Of a stretch of DNA of 64,000 bases, positions 30,281-38,309 are shown in pieces (position 1 is the first letter of the stretch; each line of letters starts with the position of its first letter). Source of the DNA: Desulfurobacteriaceae bacterium. GTDB lineage: Bacteria > Aquificota > Aquificia > Desulfurobacteriales > Desulfurobacteriaceae. The translations under genes were made by a program, and so were the position numbers. The notes beneath the pieces were generated by a model. It had not been told where the DNA came from. It saw nothing but the letters and a program-made list of their open reading frames with translations, and did no database searches. The DNA is taken from positions 57,596 to 121,595 of the forward strand of contig JALUGO010000011.1 of the NCBI GenBank assembly GCA_027051905.1, read 5' to 3'.

Positions 30281-30830
30281 TATAGGTTCTGGTAAGTCTT
30301 CTCTCTCAAAATTTCTGAGGTTGAAGGGGTTTCCGGTTTTTGATGCCGATGAAATTGGAAAGTCTGTCCTCCAGAGTGAAGCAAAAGAGAAGGTTGTAGA
30401 AGCCTTTGGTAGGGGAATCCTGAACCAAAACGGTCTGATAGATACGGCTAAGCTAGCATCTATTGTCTTTTCCGACCATTCAGCCCTTTCTCTGCTTACC
30501 TCAATACTCCATCCTCTTATTCTTGAAAGAATTGATAAGATAAAGTCCGATTACTCTGATGGAGTTGTTTTCGTAGAGGCAGCTGTTATTGTGGAATACG
30601 GCTGGCAGCCTTACTTTGACAGTTTAATTCTGGTTTTTGCATACAGAGGGCAGAGAATCCTGAGGGCGGCTAAAAAATTCGGTTTTAAGGAAGCTCTCAA
30701 AAGGGATTCCCTTCAACTACCTTACAGTGAAAAGTTAAAATACGCAGACTGCTTAATCTGTAATACAGGAACACTTCTTCACCTTAAAGAACAGTCAGAA
30801 CTGCTGATTGAGGAGATTAAGAGGTGCTAA
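30258..30830 (+). CDS. coaE: Dephospho-CoA kinase
   Basis: 190 aa P-loop kinase. GITGNIGSGKSSLSKFLR is the Walker A region, followed by the CoaE markers FPVFDADEIGKSVL and HPLILERID. VVFVEAAVIVEYGW holds the region after the lid, where many homologues read VPLLFE; here it is EAAVIVEYGW, a mild divergence. It performs the last step of CoA synthesis. Start GTG at 30258 within the preceding gene. Confidence 0.88.
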   Translation: MIVGITGNIGSGKSSLSKFLRLKGFPVFDADEIGKSVLQSEAKEKVVEAFGRGILNQNGLIDTAKLASIVFSDHSALSLLTSILHPLILERIDKIKSDYSDGVVFVEAAVIVEYGWQPYFDSLILVFAYRGQRILRAAKKFGFKEALKRDSLQLPYSEKLKYADCLICNTGTLLHLKEQSELLIEEIKRC

Positions 30831-31636
30831 AAATTCTTTTTGTTGGAGATGTTGTTGGAAGACCGGGCAGGAAAGCTCTAAACCTCTGGCTTGAGGAGAA
30901 CGGGAAGGATCTTGACCTCTGTATAGTAAACGGAGAAAACGCAGCAGGTGGTTTTGGCCTTACTGAGAAGATAGTTAACAAACTCCTTTCCTACGGCGTG
31001 GACGTTATAACCGGAGGGAACCATACCTTTGATAAAAAGGAAGTCTACCAGTTTATTGATAAATACCCGATTTTGAGACCTGCAAACTACCCTCCAGGAA
31101 CCCCTGGAAAAGGGTTTTTGACTCTTGAAGTTAAGGGAATGAGGATTCTTGTTGTTAACCTTATGGGAAGGGTCTTTATGGAGTGTCTTGACAACCCATT
31201 TCGGATATTTGATGCTGTTTACGGGGAGAACAAAGCAGATGTTGTAATAGTTGACTTTCACGGGGAGGCCTCTTCTGAGAAGCAGGCCTTTGGTTTTTAC
31301 GTTGACGGAAGGGCAACAGCGGTTTTTGGAACCCATACTCACGTTCAAACTGCCGACCTGAGGTTTCTTCCCAAAGGGACTCTCTACATTACAGATGCGG
31401 GTATGACCGGGGCAACCGATACCGTAATAGGAATGGAGCCTGAAGAGGGCATTGACAGGTTTGTGAAACAGTTACCTGTAAGGTTTAAGGTCCCTGAAAA
31501 GGCTAAAGTTATTCAGTTCTGCGGTGTTCTCTTTGAAATTGGAGAAGACTTGAAGGTTAAATCCTTTAGAAGAATTTACGACCTTTACGAGAGAGGGGAA
31601 GATGGCAGTTATACTAGACGGGAGAGCTCTTTCTGA
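30824..31636 (+). CDS. YmdB-family metallophosphodiesterase (TIGR00282)
   Basis: 270 aa, typical family length. Metal-ligand motifs are FVGDVVGRPGRKAL, VNGENAAGGFGLT, ITGGNHTFDKKEVY, DFHGEASSEKQAFGFYVDGR and FGTHTHVQTAD. The family hydrolyses 2',3'-cyclic nucleotides and influences RNA turnover and biofilm formation in Bacillus; the role here is unknown. Start GTG at 30824 overlaps coaE by 7 bp. The last 35 bp overlap folD in another frame. Confidence 0.88.
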   Translation: MLKILFVGDVVGRPGRKALNLWLEENGKDLDLCIVNGENAAGGFGLTEKIVNKLLSYGVDVITGGNHTFDKKEVYQFIDKYPILRPANYPPGTPGKGFLTLEVKGMRILVVNLMGRVFMECLDNPFRIFDAVYGENKADVVIVDFHGEASSEKQAFGFYVDGRATAVFGTHTHVQTADLRFLPKGTLYITDAGMTGATDTVIGMEPEEGIDRFVKQLPVRFKVPEKAKVIQFCGVLFEIGEDLKVKSFRRIYDLYERGEDGSYTRRESSF

Positions 31637-32459
31637 GAAGATAAGGGGAGAGCTGAAAAAGGAAGTAGAGGAGTTAAAGGGGAGGTTCGGGAGAGCTCCC
31701 ACACTTGCCGTTGTTCTTGTGGGGAACGACCCGGCCAGTGAGATATACGTCAGGAACAAGGTAAAGGCTTGCGGGAAAGTGGGAATCAACTCTATAGACA
31801 GGAAACTTCCTGCTGAGATTACTCAGGAGGAGCTTAACAGGGTTGTAAAGGAGCTTAACGAGAATCCTGAGGTAGACGGGATAATTGTTCAGCTTCCCCT
31901 TCCGGAGCATCTTTCGTGCCGGGAGGTTATTAACTACATATCTCCGGAAAAGGACGTTGACGGATTTCACCCTATAAACGTTGGTAAATGTATGCTTGGG
32001 TTATACGACCAGGGGCTTATGCCCTGCACCCCTGCTGGGGTCATGAAGTTCTTTGAGGCCTATAACATTCCGCTAAAAGGTAAAAACGCCGTTATGGTAG
32101 GGCACAGCAACATAGTAGGAAAGCCACTTGCAAACATGCTCCTCAATGCCGATGCCACCGTTTCTGTCTGCCACGTCTATACTGAAGATCTCTCCCACTA
32201 TACCAGGTGTGCTGATATCCTCTGTGTCGCAACGGGGGTTCCCCATCTCATTAAGGCCGACATGGTTAAAGAGGGCGTAGTTGTAATTGATATCGGTATA
32301 AGCAGAGTAGATGGTAAGATAGTTGGAGATGTGGATTTCGATGCTGTGAAAGAGAAGGCATCTGCCATAACTCCTGTCCCGGGAGGGGTTGGGCCGATGA
32401 CGATAACGATGCTTCTCTACAACACGGTAAAAGCCTTTAAGATGAGGATGGGTGTTTGA
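31602..32459 (+). CDS. folD: Methylenetetrahydrofolate dehydrogenase/cyclohydrolase FolD
   Basis: 285 aa. Catalytic-domain motifs EIYVRNKVKACGKVGI (with Lys), DGIIVQLPLPEHL and SPEKDVDGFHPINVGKCMLG are followed by the Rossmann segment KNAVMVGHSNIVGKPLANML and the terminal ITPVPGGVGPMTITMLLYNT. It interconverts methylene-, methenyl- and formyl-tetrahydrofolate. The ATG lies inside the YmdB-like gene, and its stop overlaps the ferredoxin TTG. Confidence 0.96.
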   Translation: MAVILDGRALSEKIRGELKKEVEELKGRFGRAPTLAVVLVGNDPASEIYVRNKVKACGKVGINSIDRKLPAEITQEELNRVVKELNENPEVDGIIVQLPLPEHLSCREVINYISPEKDVDGFHPINVGKCMLGLYDQGLMPCTPAGVMKFFEAYNIPLKGKNAVMVGHSNIVGKPLANMLLNADATVSVCHVYTEDLSHYTRCADILCVATGVPHLIKADMVKEGVVVIDIGISRVDGKIVGDVDFDAVKEKASAITPVPGGVGPMTITMLLYNTVKAFKMRMGV

Positions 32460-32650
32460 AGGTTATTCCCTATATTGACCAGGAAGGCTGTATAGGCTGT
32501 GGTATCTGTGTTGAGGTGTGCCCTACCGGTGTTTTTGTTATGAGTAGTGATAAGGCCGTTGTTATGTATCCTGAAGTGTGCAACGGCTGTGGCATCTGTG
32601 TTGAGAACTGCCCTGTTGACGTGATAACCCTCAAGTGGACAGACCTTTAA
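32456..32650 (+). CDS. Small 2[4Fe-4S] ferredoxin
   Basis: 64 aa with two clusters: CIGCGICVEVCPTGVF and CNGCGICVENCPVDVI, both complete Cys-x2-Cys-x2-Cys-x3-Cys-Pro motifs. Length and spacing fit a low-potential clostridial-type electron carrier. Start TTG at 32456; TTGA overlaps the folD stop. The folD linkage may be only positional, although electron transfer to one-carbon metabolism is conceivable. Confidence 0.9.
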   Translation: MKVIPYIDQEGCIGCGICVEVCPTGVFVMSSDKAVVMYPEVCNGCGICVENCPVDVITLKWTDL

Positions 32651-32702
32651 CCTTTCGCTAAAATCCTGAAGAACTCTATTTTTTCAGTTTAAGGGAGATG
32701 GT

Positions 32703-33164
32703 ATGTTTTTGCTTCTAAAGTCAGTTTACCTTTACTCTGTGGCGCTGTGGGTAGGGGCTCTCTTCTTCTTCACTGCGGTGGGAGCTCCCATGGCATTTAA
32801 AGTCCTGAAAAAGGAGGATGCTGGAAAGTATACAGGAGCTGTCTTCCCCAAGTATTTTGGACTTGGCTACATATTCGGATTGCTTTCGCTTGTTTCGTTC
32901 TACTTCCTTACAAAGGAGAGTATGAACTTCATCTCTTCTATAAACCTGCTTCTCCTTCTGTTGATGAACCTGTTTAACTTCGTAAATGGTCTGCTGATAG
33001 TTCCAAAGGCTGGGCTTTTAAAGGCTGAGTTCTACAGGAGCAAAGACCGTTCCTACTACGACAGGTTTCTGAAACTCCATGCAGTTTCTATGGCTTTGAA
33101 TGGAATTACTGTCATTTTAGGTCTTATGGTTATTGGTATTATCTCTCTCTACTTAACATTTTAG
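32703..33164 (+). CDS. DUF4149-like membrane protein
   Basis: 153 aa with four membrane helices (about 5-25, 47-68, 76-98, 130-152). The first helix region (LYSVALWVGALFFFTAVGAP) and the later HAVSMALNGITVILGL match the DUF4149 (TMEM205-like) pattern. No biochemical role is established for bacterial members. A 52 bp gap after the ferredoxin may hold a promoter; AAGGGAGATGGT precedes the ATG. Confidence 0.7.
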   Translation: MFLLLKSVYLYSVALWVGALFFFTAVGAPMAFKVLKKEDAGKYTGAVFPKYFGLGYIFGLLSLVSFYFLTKESMNFISSINLLLLLLMNLFNFVNGLLIVPKAGLLKAEFYRSKDRSYYDRFLKLHAVSMALNGITVILGLMVIGIISLYLTF

Positions 33165-33172
33165 AGGTTAAG

Positions 33173-33475
33173 ATGACTCTGAAGCAGAACTTTTACGCGG
33201 TTCTTGTTGCCGTTATTGTTATTGGAGTGACCCTTTTTGCTCTTCAGAACTTTCAGGATGTAAACGTAACGATTCCTTTTGTTGGAGAATTCAGGACGAA
33301 ACTGTTTGTTGTTATCGTTTTCTCTTTTATTTCAGGATTTCTTACTGCAGGTTTCCTGTCTCTGATTCTGAAGATAGTTTCTCTACCCTCTAAAATAAGG
33401 AAAAAGGAGAAAACCGTTGAGGCTGGATCAGTTCCTGAAACTGTCAAGGGTAGTGAAGAGGAGGAGCGTAGCTAA
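33173..33475 (+). CDS. LapA-family (DUF1049) small membrane protein
   Basis: 100 aa with two membrane helices (about 8-26 and 42-66), separated by FQDVNVTIPFVGEF, the conserved DUF1049 element. E. coli LapA works with LapB in regulating LpxC and LPS assembly; that role is inferred here. The charged tail (residues 73-100) is coded in DNA that also encodes the start of the S4 protein in another frame (59 bp overlap). Confidence 0.75.
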   Translation: MTLKQNFYAVLVAVIVIGVTLFALQNFQDVNVTIPFVGEFRTKLFVVIVFSFISGFLTAGFLSLILKIVSLPSKIRKKEKTVEAGSVPETVKGSEEEERS

Positions 33476-33704
33476 AGAGCTCTGTGACTCTGGGGCTGTA
33501 AAGGTGAACGGTCGGCCTGTTAAACCTTCAAGAGAAGTAAGGGAAGGTGATGTCATAGAGATAGATACCTTTACCCGTTACCTCAAAGCTCAGGTTGTCA
33601 GAATTCCATCTTCAAAGAACGTTTCTAAAAAGGAAGCAAGAGAACTTCTCCAGATCCTCGAGGATAAAAGGAGAGACATCAGAGACATCATAGATCTTAT
33701 CTGA
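33417..33704 (+). CDS. rqcP: S4-domain RNA-binding protein, RqcP/HslR-like
   Basis: 95 aa. The S4 domain fills residues 1-55 (MRLDQFLKLSRVVKRRSVAK, then GAVKVNGRPVKPS and VREGDVIEI), followed by a basic helix. The N-terminus closely follows B. subtilis RqcP (YabO), which binds obstructed 50S subunits and helps alanine tailing in ribosome quality control. Start TTG at 33417 with AAAGGAG upstream, lying within lapA-like coding sequence. HslR is the alternative. Confidence 0.75.
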   Translation: MRLDQFLKLSRVVKRRSVAKELCDSGAVKVNGRPVKPSREVREGDVIEIDTFTRYLKAQVVRIPSSKNVSKKEARELLQILEDKRRDIRDIIDLI

Positions 33705-33713
33705 GGAGAAACT

Positions 33714-35300
33714 ATGGAAACTTTCCTGGAAAGGGTTTTTGAAAACGTCAAAGAATTTCCCGATAGAGAGGTTCTTGTAGAGAAGAGAGAAGGAAAATAC
33801 AGACCGTTGAGCTATGAAGATTTTGGCAGGCAGGTAAGTGCTTTTCAGGGGGTTATGAGGGAGCTCTCCCCCGAAGACAGGGTGGTTATCTTCATGGAGA
33901 ACAGGCCGGAGTGGATAAGTTCCCTCTTTGCCGTTCTCTTCTCCGGGGGCATAGCCGTTCCTGTTGACTACCTTTTAACTGAAGAGGAGCTTTTCAACAT
34001 CCTCAAAGACTCTCAACCCCGGTTTCTCATAACGAGCGGAAAAAACAGGGAAACGGCAGAGAGGGCTGTTTCAAAGTTAGGTTACCATGTAAAGGTTATA
34101 GATGTAGACTCTGCAAACCTGAAGGGCGACGGTAAACTCTTTTTCAGGAAGAGGGATCTGGAGGACGTCATCCTCATCCTCTACACTTCGGGAACAACTG
34201 GAAATCCCAAAGGGGTGATGCTGACGTTGAAGAACCTCAACCACAACATCAGGGCTGTTGAAAACCTCGGTTTCCTCAGGGAGGATGACCGTTTTGTTGC
34301 CATCTTGCCCTTCCACCATACCTATCCTTTAATGGCGACGGCTGTTTTGCCAATTACTCTCAAGAATCCCCTTGTATTTATAGAGAAACTGACGCCGGCA
34401 GACATTCTCTCAACGGTCAATGAGCAAAAGGTTACCATTATGGTAGGAGTTCCAAAGCTCTACCATGTTATTCATCACAACATAATGGCAGAGATAAAGA
34501 AACTTCCTCCACTTAAAAGGAAAATTGTTGAAGGGGCTTTAAAGGCGTTCAGGAGGGGAGCTCCCCGTTCCGTTAGAAAAAAATTCTTTTCCGAGGTTCA
34601 CAGGAAGGTCGGCAGGTATCTCCGCTTTATGATAAGCGGTGGCGCAAAGCTCAGCGAGGATGTGTGGCGGGATATGGAGGCAATGGGCTTTAATATTCTG
34701 GAGGGCTACGGACTTACGGAGACTTCCCCCCTCATCTCTGTAAACAGACCTGATAAGAAGAAGATAGGGACTGCTGGAATTCCCGTTGAGGGCGTTGAGG
34801 TGAGGGTTACTGAGTCCGGCGAGATTGCCGTGAAAGGTGACAATGTGATGAAAGGGTATTACAATAAACCTGAGGAGACGGAAAAGGTAATAAGGGACGG
34901 CTGGTTCTATACCGGAGACCTCGGTTTTGTTGATGAAGACGGTTTCATCCACATTACAGGTAGGGCTAAAGAGGTTATCGTTCTTGAGAGCGGTAAGAAC
35001 GTTTACCCCGAGGATATAGAGATAGAGCTTCTGAAGAGTCCTTACATTTTAGAGGTTGGGGTTTTCTTCCACGAGGGGAAACTTAAAGCGATTGTGAGGC
35101 CAGATTTTGAGCTTCTTGTTGAGGAAGGAGTTCAGGACGTTAAAAGTTTTATAAAGAAAGAGATGAACAGACTTATGAGGGGTTTTCAGCCTTACAAGAA
35201 AATTAAGGAGTTTAAGATTGTGGACAGGGAGCTTCCCAGAACGAGAATCGGAAAACTGAGACGGTTTCTTCTTCCCAAGGTGTGGGAGGAGATTGAATAA
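33714..35300 (+). CDS. AMP-dependent synthetase, long-chain acyl-CoA synthetase-like
   Basis: 528 aa ANL-superfamily enzyme. Motifs: P-loop-like LILYTSGTTGNPKGVMLT, A4/A5 region NILEGYGLTETSPLISVNRP, A7/A8 GWFYTGDLGFVDEDGFIHIT followed by GRAKEVIVLESGKNVYPEDI, and the catalytic Lys near the end (RTRIGKLRRFLLPK). It adenylates a carboxylate and transfers it to CoA; the fatty-acid preference is inferred from overall similarity to FadD-like proteins. Nine bp after rqcP with GAGGAGAAACT upstream. Confidence 0.85.
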   Translation: METFLERVFENVKEFPDREVLVEKREGKYRPLSYEDFGRQVSAFQGVMRELSPEDRVVIFMENRPEWISSLFAVLFSGGIAVPVDYLLTEEELFNILKDSQPRFLITSGKNRETAERAVSKLGYHVKVIDVDSANLKGDGKLFFRKRDLEDVILILYTSGTTGNPKGVMLTLKNLNHNIRAVENLGFLREDDRFVAILPFHHTYPLMATAVLPITLKNPLVFIEKLTPADILSTVNEQKVTIMVGVPKLYHVIHHNIMAEIKKLPPLKRKIVEGALKAFRRGAPRSVRKKFFSEVHRKVGRYLRFMISGGAKLSEDVWRDMEAMGFNILEGYGLTETSPLISVNRPDKKKIGTAGIPVEGVEVRVTESGEIAVKGDNVMKGYYNKPEETEKVIRDGWFYTGDLGFVDEDGFIHITGRAKEVIVLESGKNVYPEDIEIELLKSPYILEVGVFFHEGKLKAIVRPDFELLVEEGVQDVKSFIKKEMNRLMRGFQPYKKIKEFKIVDRELPRTRIGKLRRFLLPKVWEEIE

Positions 35301-35317
35301 CCCTGTCTGGAGAGAGT

Positions 35318-36136
35318 ATGGAGTTGAAGTTTGCCAAGATTCAGGGGACGGGAAACGACTTTATAGTTATTAACAACCTTGCCGGTTGCTTCAACCAGTT
35401 CTGTGGGAATTTAAAAGAGAAGGAAGTTGTCAGGCGCCTTTGTTCCAGGAGAACAGGGATTGGAGCAGATGGTTTGATTCTCATCGAGGACTCTCAGATT
35501 GCAAATTTCAAGTGGCGCTTCTTCAACTCCGACGGCTCAACTGCCGAGATGTGTGGAAACGGTATGAGGTGTGTTGCCCGTTTTGCCTTCGAAGAGGGTA
35601 TAGCTCCCGAGAAGATGACAGTTGAAACTGAGGCCGGTTTGATTGAGGCGGAAGTTAAAGGCAGAAACGTCAGGGTAAGGCTCACTCCTCCGAAGGATCT
35701 GAAGCTTAATCTAAAGGCGGAAGGGCTTACCGTTCACTACATCGATACCGGCGTTCCCCATGCAGTTGTTTTTGTCGAAAGACTAAAGGATGTTAACGTT
35801 GATGATGTTGGAAGAAGACTTCGTTTTTCAGATCTTTTTGCTCCCAGGGGAACCAACGTGAACTTTGTAGAGGTTCAGCTAAACAGAGTTTTGGTAAGAA
35901 CTTACGAGAGGGGAGTTGAGGGAGAGACACTTGCCTGTGGAACGGGAGCGGTAGCTTCAGCTTTAGTTTCTTCTAAAGTTTTTGGTCTGGAATCCCCGAT
36001 TGAGATTGAAGTTTCCACAGGAGAGAGATTAAAGGTTTACTTCGATGAAGGTTTCAGGAATGTTTACCTTGAAGGGCCCACAACCTGGGTTTACGACGCC
36101 CGATTGAGAAAAGAGGTTTTGAGTGGAAAGGGTTAA
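35318..36136 (+). CDS. dapF: Diaminopimelate epimerase
   Basis: 272 aa, normal length. Both catalytic cysteines are present, in AEMCGNGMRCVARF and GETLACGTGAVASA. The start KFAKIQGTGNDFIVINN is the family signature. It converts LL- to meso-diaminopimelate for lysine and peptidoglycan, complementing dapD at 16.4 kb. It overlaps the uracil-DNA glycosylase gene by 14 bp. Confidence 0.95.
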   Translation: MELKFAKIQGTGNDFIVINNLAGCFNQFCGNLKEKEVVRRLCSRRTGIGADGLILIEDSQIANFKWRFFNSDGSTAEMCGNGMRCVARFAFEEGIAPEKMTVETEAGLIEAEVKGRNVRVRLTPPKDLKLNLKAEGLTVHYIDTGVPHAVVFVERLKDVNVDDVGRRLRFSDLFAPRGTNVNFVEVQLNRVLVRTYERGVEGETLACGTGAVASALVSSKVFGLESPIEIEVSTGERLKVYFDEGFRNVYLEGPTTWVYDARLRKEVLSGKG

Positions 36137-36797
36137 AAGGTTTGTAGAGTTCCTGAACCTTATTGGCTACGAAGAGGTAAGACTTTCCGGAAGTTCAGAG
36201 GTAAGAGGTATGGAGAGTTTTGATCCTGTTAGAGAGCTGGAGAAATTAGAGAAAGAAGCAAAGAAGTGCTGTAGGTGCAGGCTTTGTAAAACAAGAACAA
36301 ACGTCGTTTTTGGTGAGGGAGACCCTCAGACGAATCTCATGTTTGTAGGTGAAGCTCCAGGAGAACAGGAAGACCTTCAGGGGAGACCTTTCGTAGGTAG
36401 AGCAGGGCAGCTTCTCACAAGGTTTTTGAACCTCTACGGAGTTAAGAGGGAAAGGGTTTACATAACCAACGTTGTGAAGTGCAGACCTCCAAACAACAGA
36501 AACCCGGCTCCCGATGAGATCTCTACCTGCTATCCATTCCTTGAGAGACAGATAGGGCTCATTTCTCCAAAGGTCATTCTCTGTCTGGGGGCTTTTGCGG
36601 CAAGAACCATCCTTAACCTGCCTGAAAAGACTCCCATATCAAAGATTAGAGGAAAAAAGCAGAAGGTTAGGTTTGGTGACAGGGAGATATACGTAATTCC
36701 CACATTTCATCCTGCCTATCTGCTCAGGAACAGAAGGGGAGAGCCTGAATTCCAGAAAGACCTTGAAAACGCTCTGAGGCTTGCCGGTCTTATCTGA
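36123..36797 (+). CDS. Type-4 (thermostable) uracil-DNA glycosylase
   Basis: 224 aa. The [4Fe-4S] cysteines appear as CCRCRLCK near residue 50 and CYPFLERQ near residue 137. The active-site motif is GEAPGEQEDLQGRPFVGRAG, and the C-terminal motif FHPAYLLRNRRG carries the conserved His. This family 4 UDG removes uracil from DNA and is common in thermophiles, where cytosine deamination is fast. The first 40 residues are an extra N-terminal piece. Start GTG at 36123, overlapping dapF; an ATG further in cannot be excluded. Directly followed by nth. Confidence 0.9.
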   Translation: MERVKRFVEFLNLIGYEEVRLSGSSEVRGMESFDPVRELEKLEKEAKKCCRCRLCKTRTNVVFGEGDPQTNLMFVGEAPGEQEDLQGRPFVGRAGQLLTRFLNLYGVKRERVYITNVVKCRPPNNRNPAPDEISTCYPFLERQIGLISPKVILCLGAFAARTILNLPEKTPISKIRGKKQKVRFGDREIYVIPTFHPAYLLRNRRGEPEFQKDLENALRLAGLI

Positions 36798-37480
36798 TGA
36801 GCAAGGTGGAAATTCTCAGGGAAGTTCACAGACGTTTGAAAAGGTTGTTTCCAGTTCCTTATACTCCAAAAAGAACGCCTTTAGAGCAGGCTGTTTTTAC
36901 CGTTCTCAGTCAGAACACAACAGACAGAAACGCAGAGAGGTGTCTTGAAAATCTGAAGCGGATAACCGGTGGTAATCTTCTGATGCTGGAGGAGCTCCCC
37001 GAAAAGAAACTCATAGATGCCATCCGTCCATGTGGGATGTTCAAACAGAAATCAAAAGGTTTGAAAGTTCTCGTTTCTGTGTGGCCGGAGCTTGAGGGAA
37101 GACTGAGGGAGCTCCCAACAGAAAAGGCGATAGAGCTTCTTACGTCTCTTCCCTACATCGGATCAAAGACGGCAAGAGTAATACTGACCTTTGCTTTTAA
37201 TAAGAATACCTTTCCGATAGATACCCACTGCTACAGGGTTTTAAAGAGGCTTGGAATCTTTCCCGAAAACTGGGATAAAGACATGGTTTCAGAGTTTATG
37301 GAGAAGCACTTTGATGGGGAATTTAACAGGGAACTCCACTACAACCTTATAAGGCTTGGGAGAACAATCTGTAAAGCCAGAAAGCCTGAGTGTGACAATT
37401 GCCCGCTAAACGATCTGTGTAAATATTCCAGGGAAAAAGAAAAGAGGGAGCAGGAAACCCCTACTCCTTCTCAACTTTAA
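36797..37480 (+). CDS. nth: Endonuclease III-like DNA glycosylase
   Basis: 227 aa. The HhH motif LPYIGSKTARVILTFAF carries the catalytic Lys and the IDTHCYRV segment the catalytic Asp. The C-terminal cluster motif is CKARKPECDNCPLNDLC ([4Fe-4S]). It removes oxidised pyrimidines and nicks the abasic site. Its ATG shares one base with the udg4 stop region, forming a two-gene base-excision-repair unit. The 3' end overlaps the convergent sdhE-like gene by 20 bp. Confidence 0.88.
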   Translation: MSKVEILREVHRRLKRLFPVPYTPKRTPLEQAVFTVLSQNTTDRNAERCLENLKRITGGNLLMLEELPEKKLIDAIRPCGMFKQKSKGLKVLVSVWPELEGRLRELPTEKAIELLTSLPYIGSKTARVILTFAFNKNTFPIDTHCYRVLKRLGIFPENWDKDMVSEFMEKHFDGEFNRELHYNLIRLGRTICKARKPECDNCPLNDLCKYSREKEKREQETPTPSQL

Positions 37481-38309
37481 TCAGGTGATGGGCAAGACCT
37501 GACTTTTCCTTGTCGATTCCGAAAGCGTAAGCCATTATCTCTGGCAGAAACGATGACGGAACGTGAGGGGGGGTTTCCATGTTTGTCTGATAAATGTCAA
37601 AGGACTTGAAGCAAAGCGGGCAAGGAGTCGCAACTATATCAGCCCCAACCTTTTTAACTCCTCCCAGTATTCTGTTAAGTTTCTTAAGAGTCATAGATTT
37701 GTCTGTAAAAAATGAATGGTATCCACAGCAGGCGTCATTTCCTTCGTAGTCGTCAATAACTTCTGCCCCGAGGGCTTTTAGTATCTCCTGGAGAGAAGAG
37801 GGATTATCGCTGTTATCAACTGCTATCTCTTTTGGGTATAGAACGTGACATCCGTAGTAAGCGGCAACTTTCCAGCCTTTAAGTGGCCTTTTAACAGCAT
37901 TTCGTATCTTCTCGTAACCGACAACGTCTCTGAAGAAATCCAGTAGGTGATAAATCCTGCTTGTTCCTTTATATTCCAATCCTTCTTCTTTGAGAAGTAA
38001 GTTGATTTCTTCTCTCAGTTTTTTATCTGTGTCAAGTGCTCTTTTTGCTTTTGCTATTACCATATAGCACGTGTTACACGAAACAAGCATATCAAGACCT
38101 TCTCTCTCTGCAAGAGCGATGTTTCTCGCGTTTATTGCGTAAGAGAGTTTTCTGTTTTCCTCGTCGATAGTGTTACCACCACAACAAGTAGTTTCCTCCA
38201 AGAGAACAACGTCAACGTCTATTCTCTTAAACATTTCCTTCATCGTTTCGAACATGTGGGCGTCCTGCCCCTGGAAACAGCAACCCTGATAGAAACCGAC
38301 TTTAACCAT
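37461..38309 (-). CDS. sdhE: Type-E complex II subunit SdhE/FrdE (HdrB-like CCG protein), copy 1
   Basis: 282 aa with two CCG domains. The first has GFYQGCCFQGQ, TTCCGGNTID and SCNTCYM; the second AYYGCHVLYP, DACCGYHSF and TPCPLCFKS. These motifs bind the noncubane [4Fe-4S] clusters of HdrB and of type-E succinate:quinone oxidoreductases or thiol:fumarate reductase. There are no membrane helices; attachment would be through surface helices. It overlaps the B subunit stop by 1 bp and ends the A-B-E operon read leftwards. Confidence 0.85.
   Translation of the reverse strand: MVKVGFYQGCCFQGQDAHMFETMKEMFKRIDVDVVLLEETTCCGGNTIDEENRKLSYAINARNIALAEREGLDMLVSCNTCYMVIAKAKRALDTDKKLREEINLLLKEEGLEYKGTSRIYHLLDFFRDVVGYEKIRNAVKRPLKGWKVAAYYGCHVLYPKEIAVDNSDNPSSLQEILKALGAEVIDDYEGNDACCGYHSFFTDKSMTLKKLNRILGGVKKVGADIVATPCPLCFKSFDIYQTNMETPPHVPSSFLPEIMAYAFGIDKEKSGLAHHLIKVEKE

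Noticed and set aside
30878..31348. 156-codon open frame antisense to the YmdB-like gene
   Set aside because: Shadow of a conserved gene; composition is that of reversed coding sequence.
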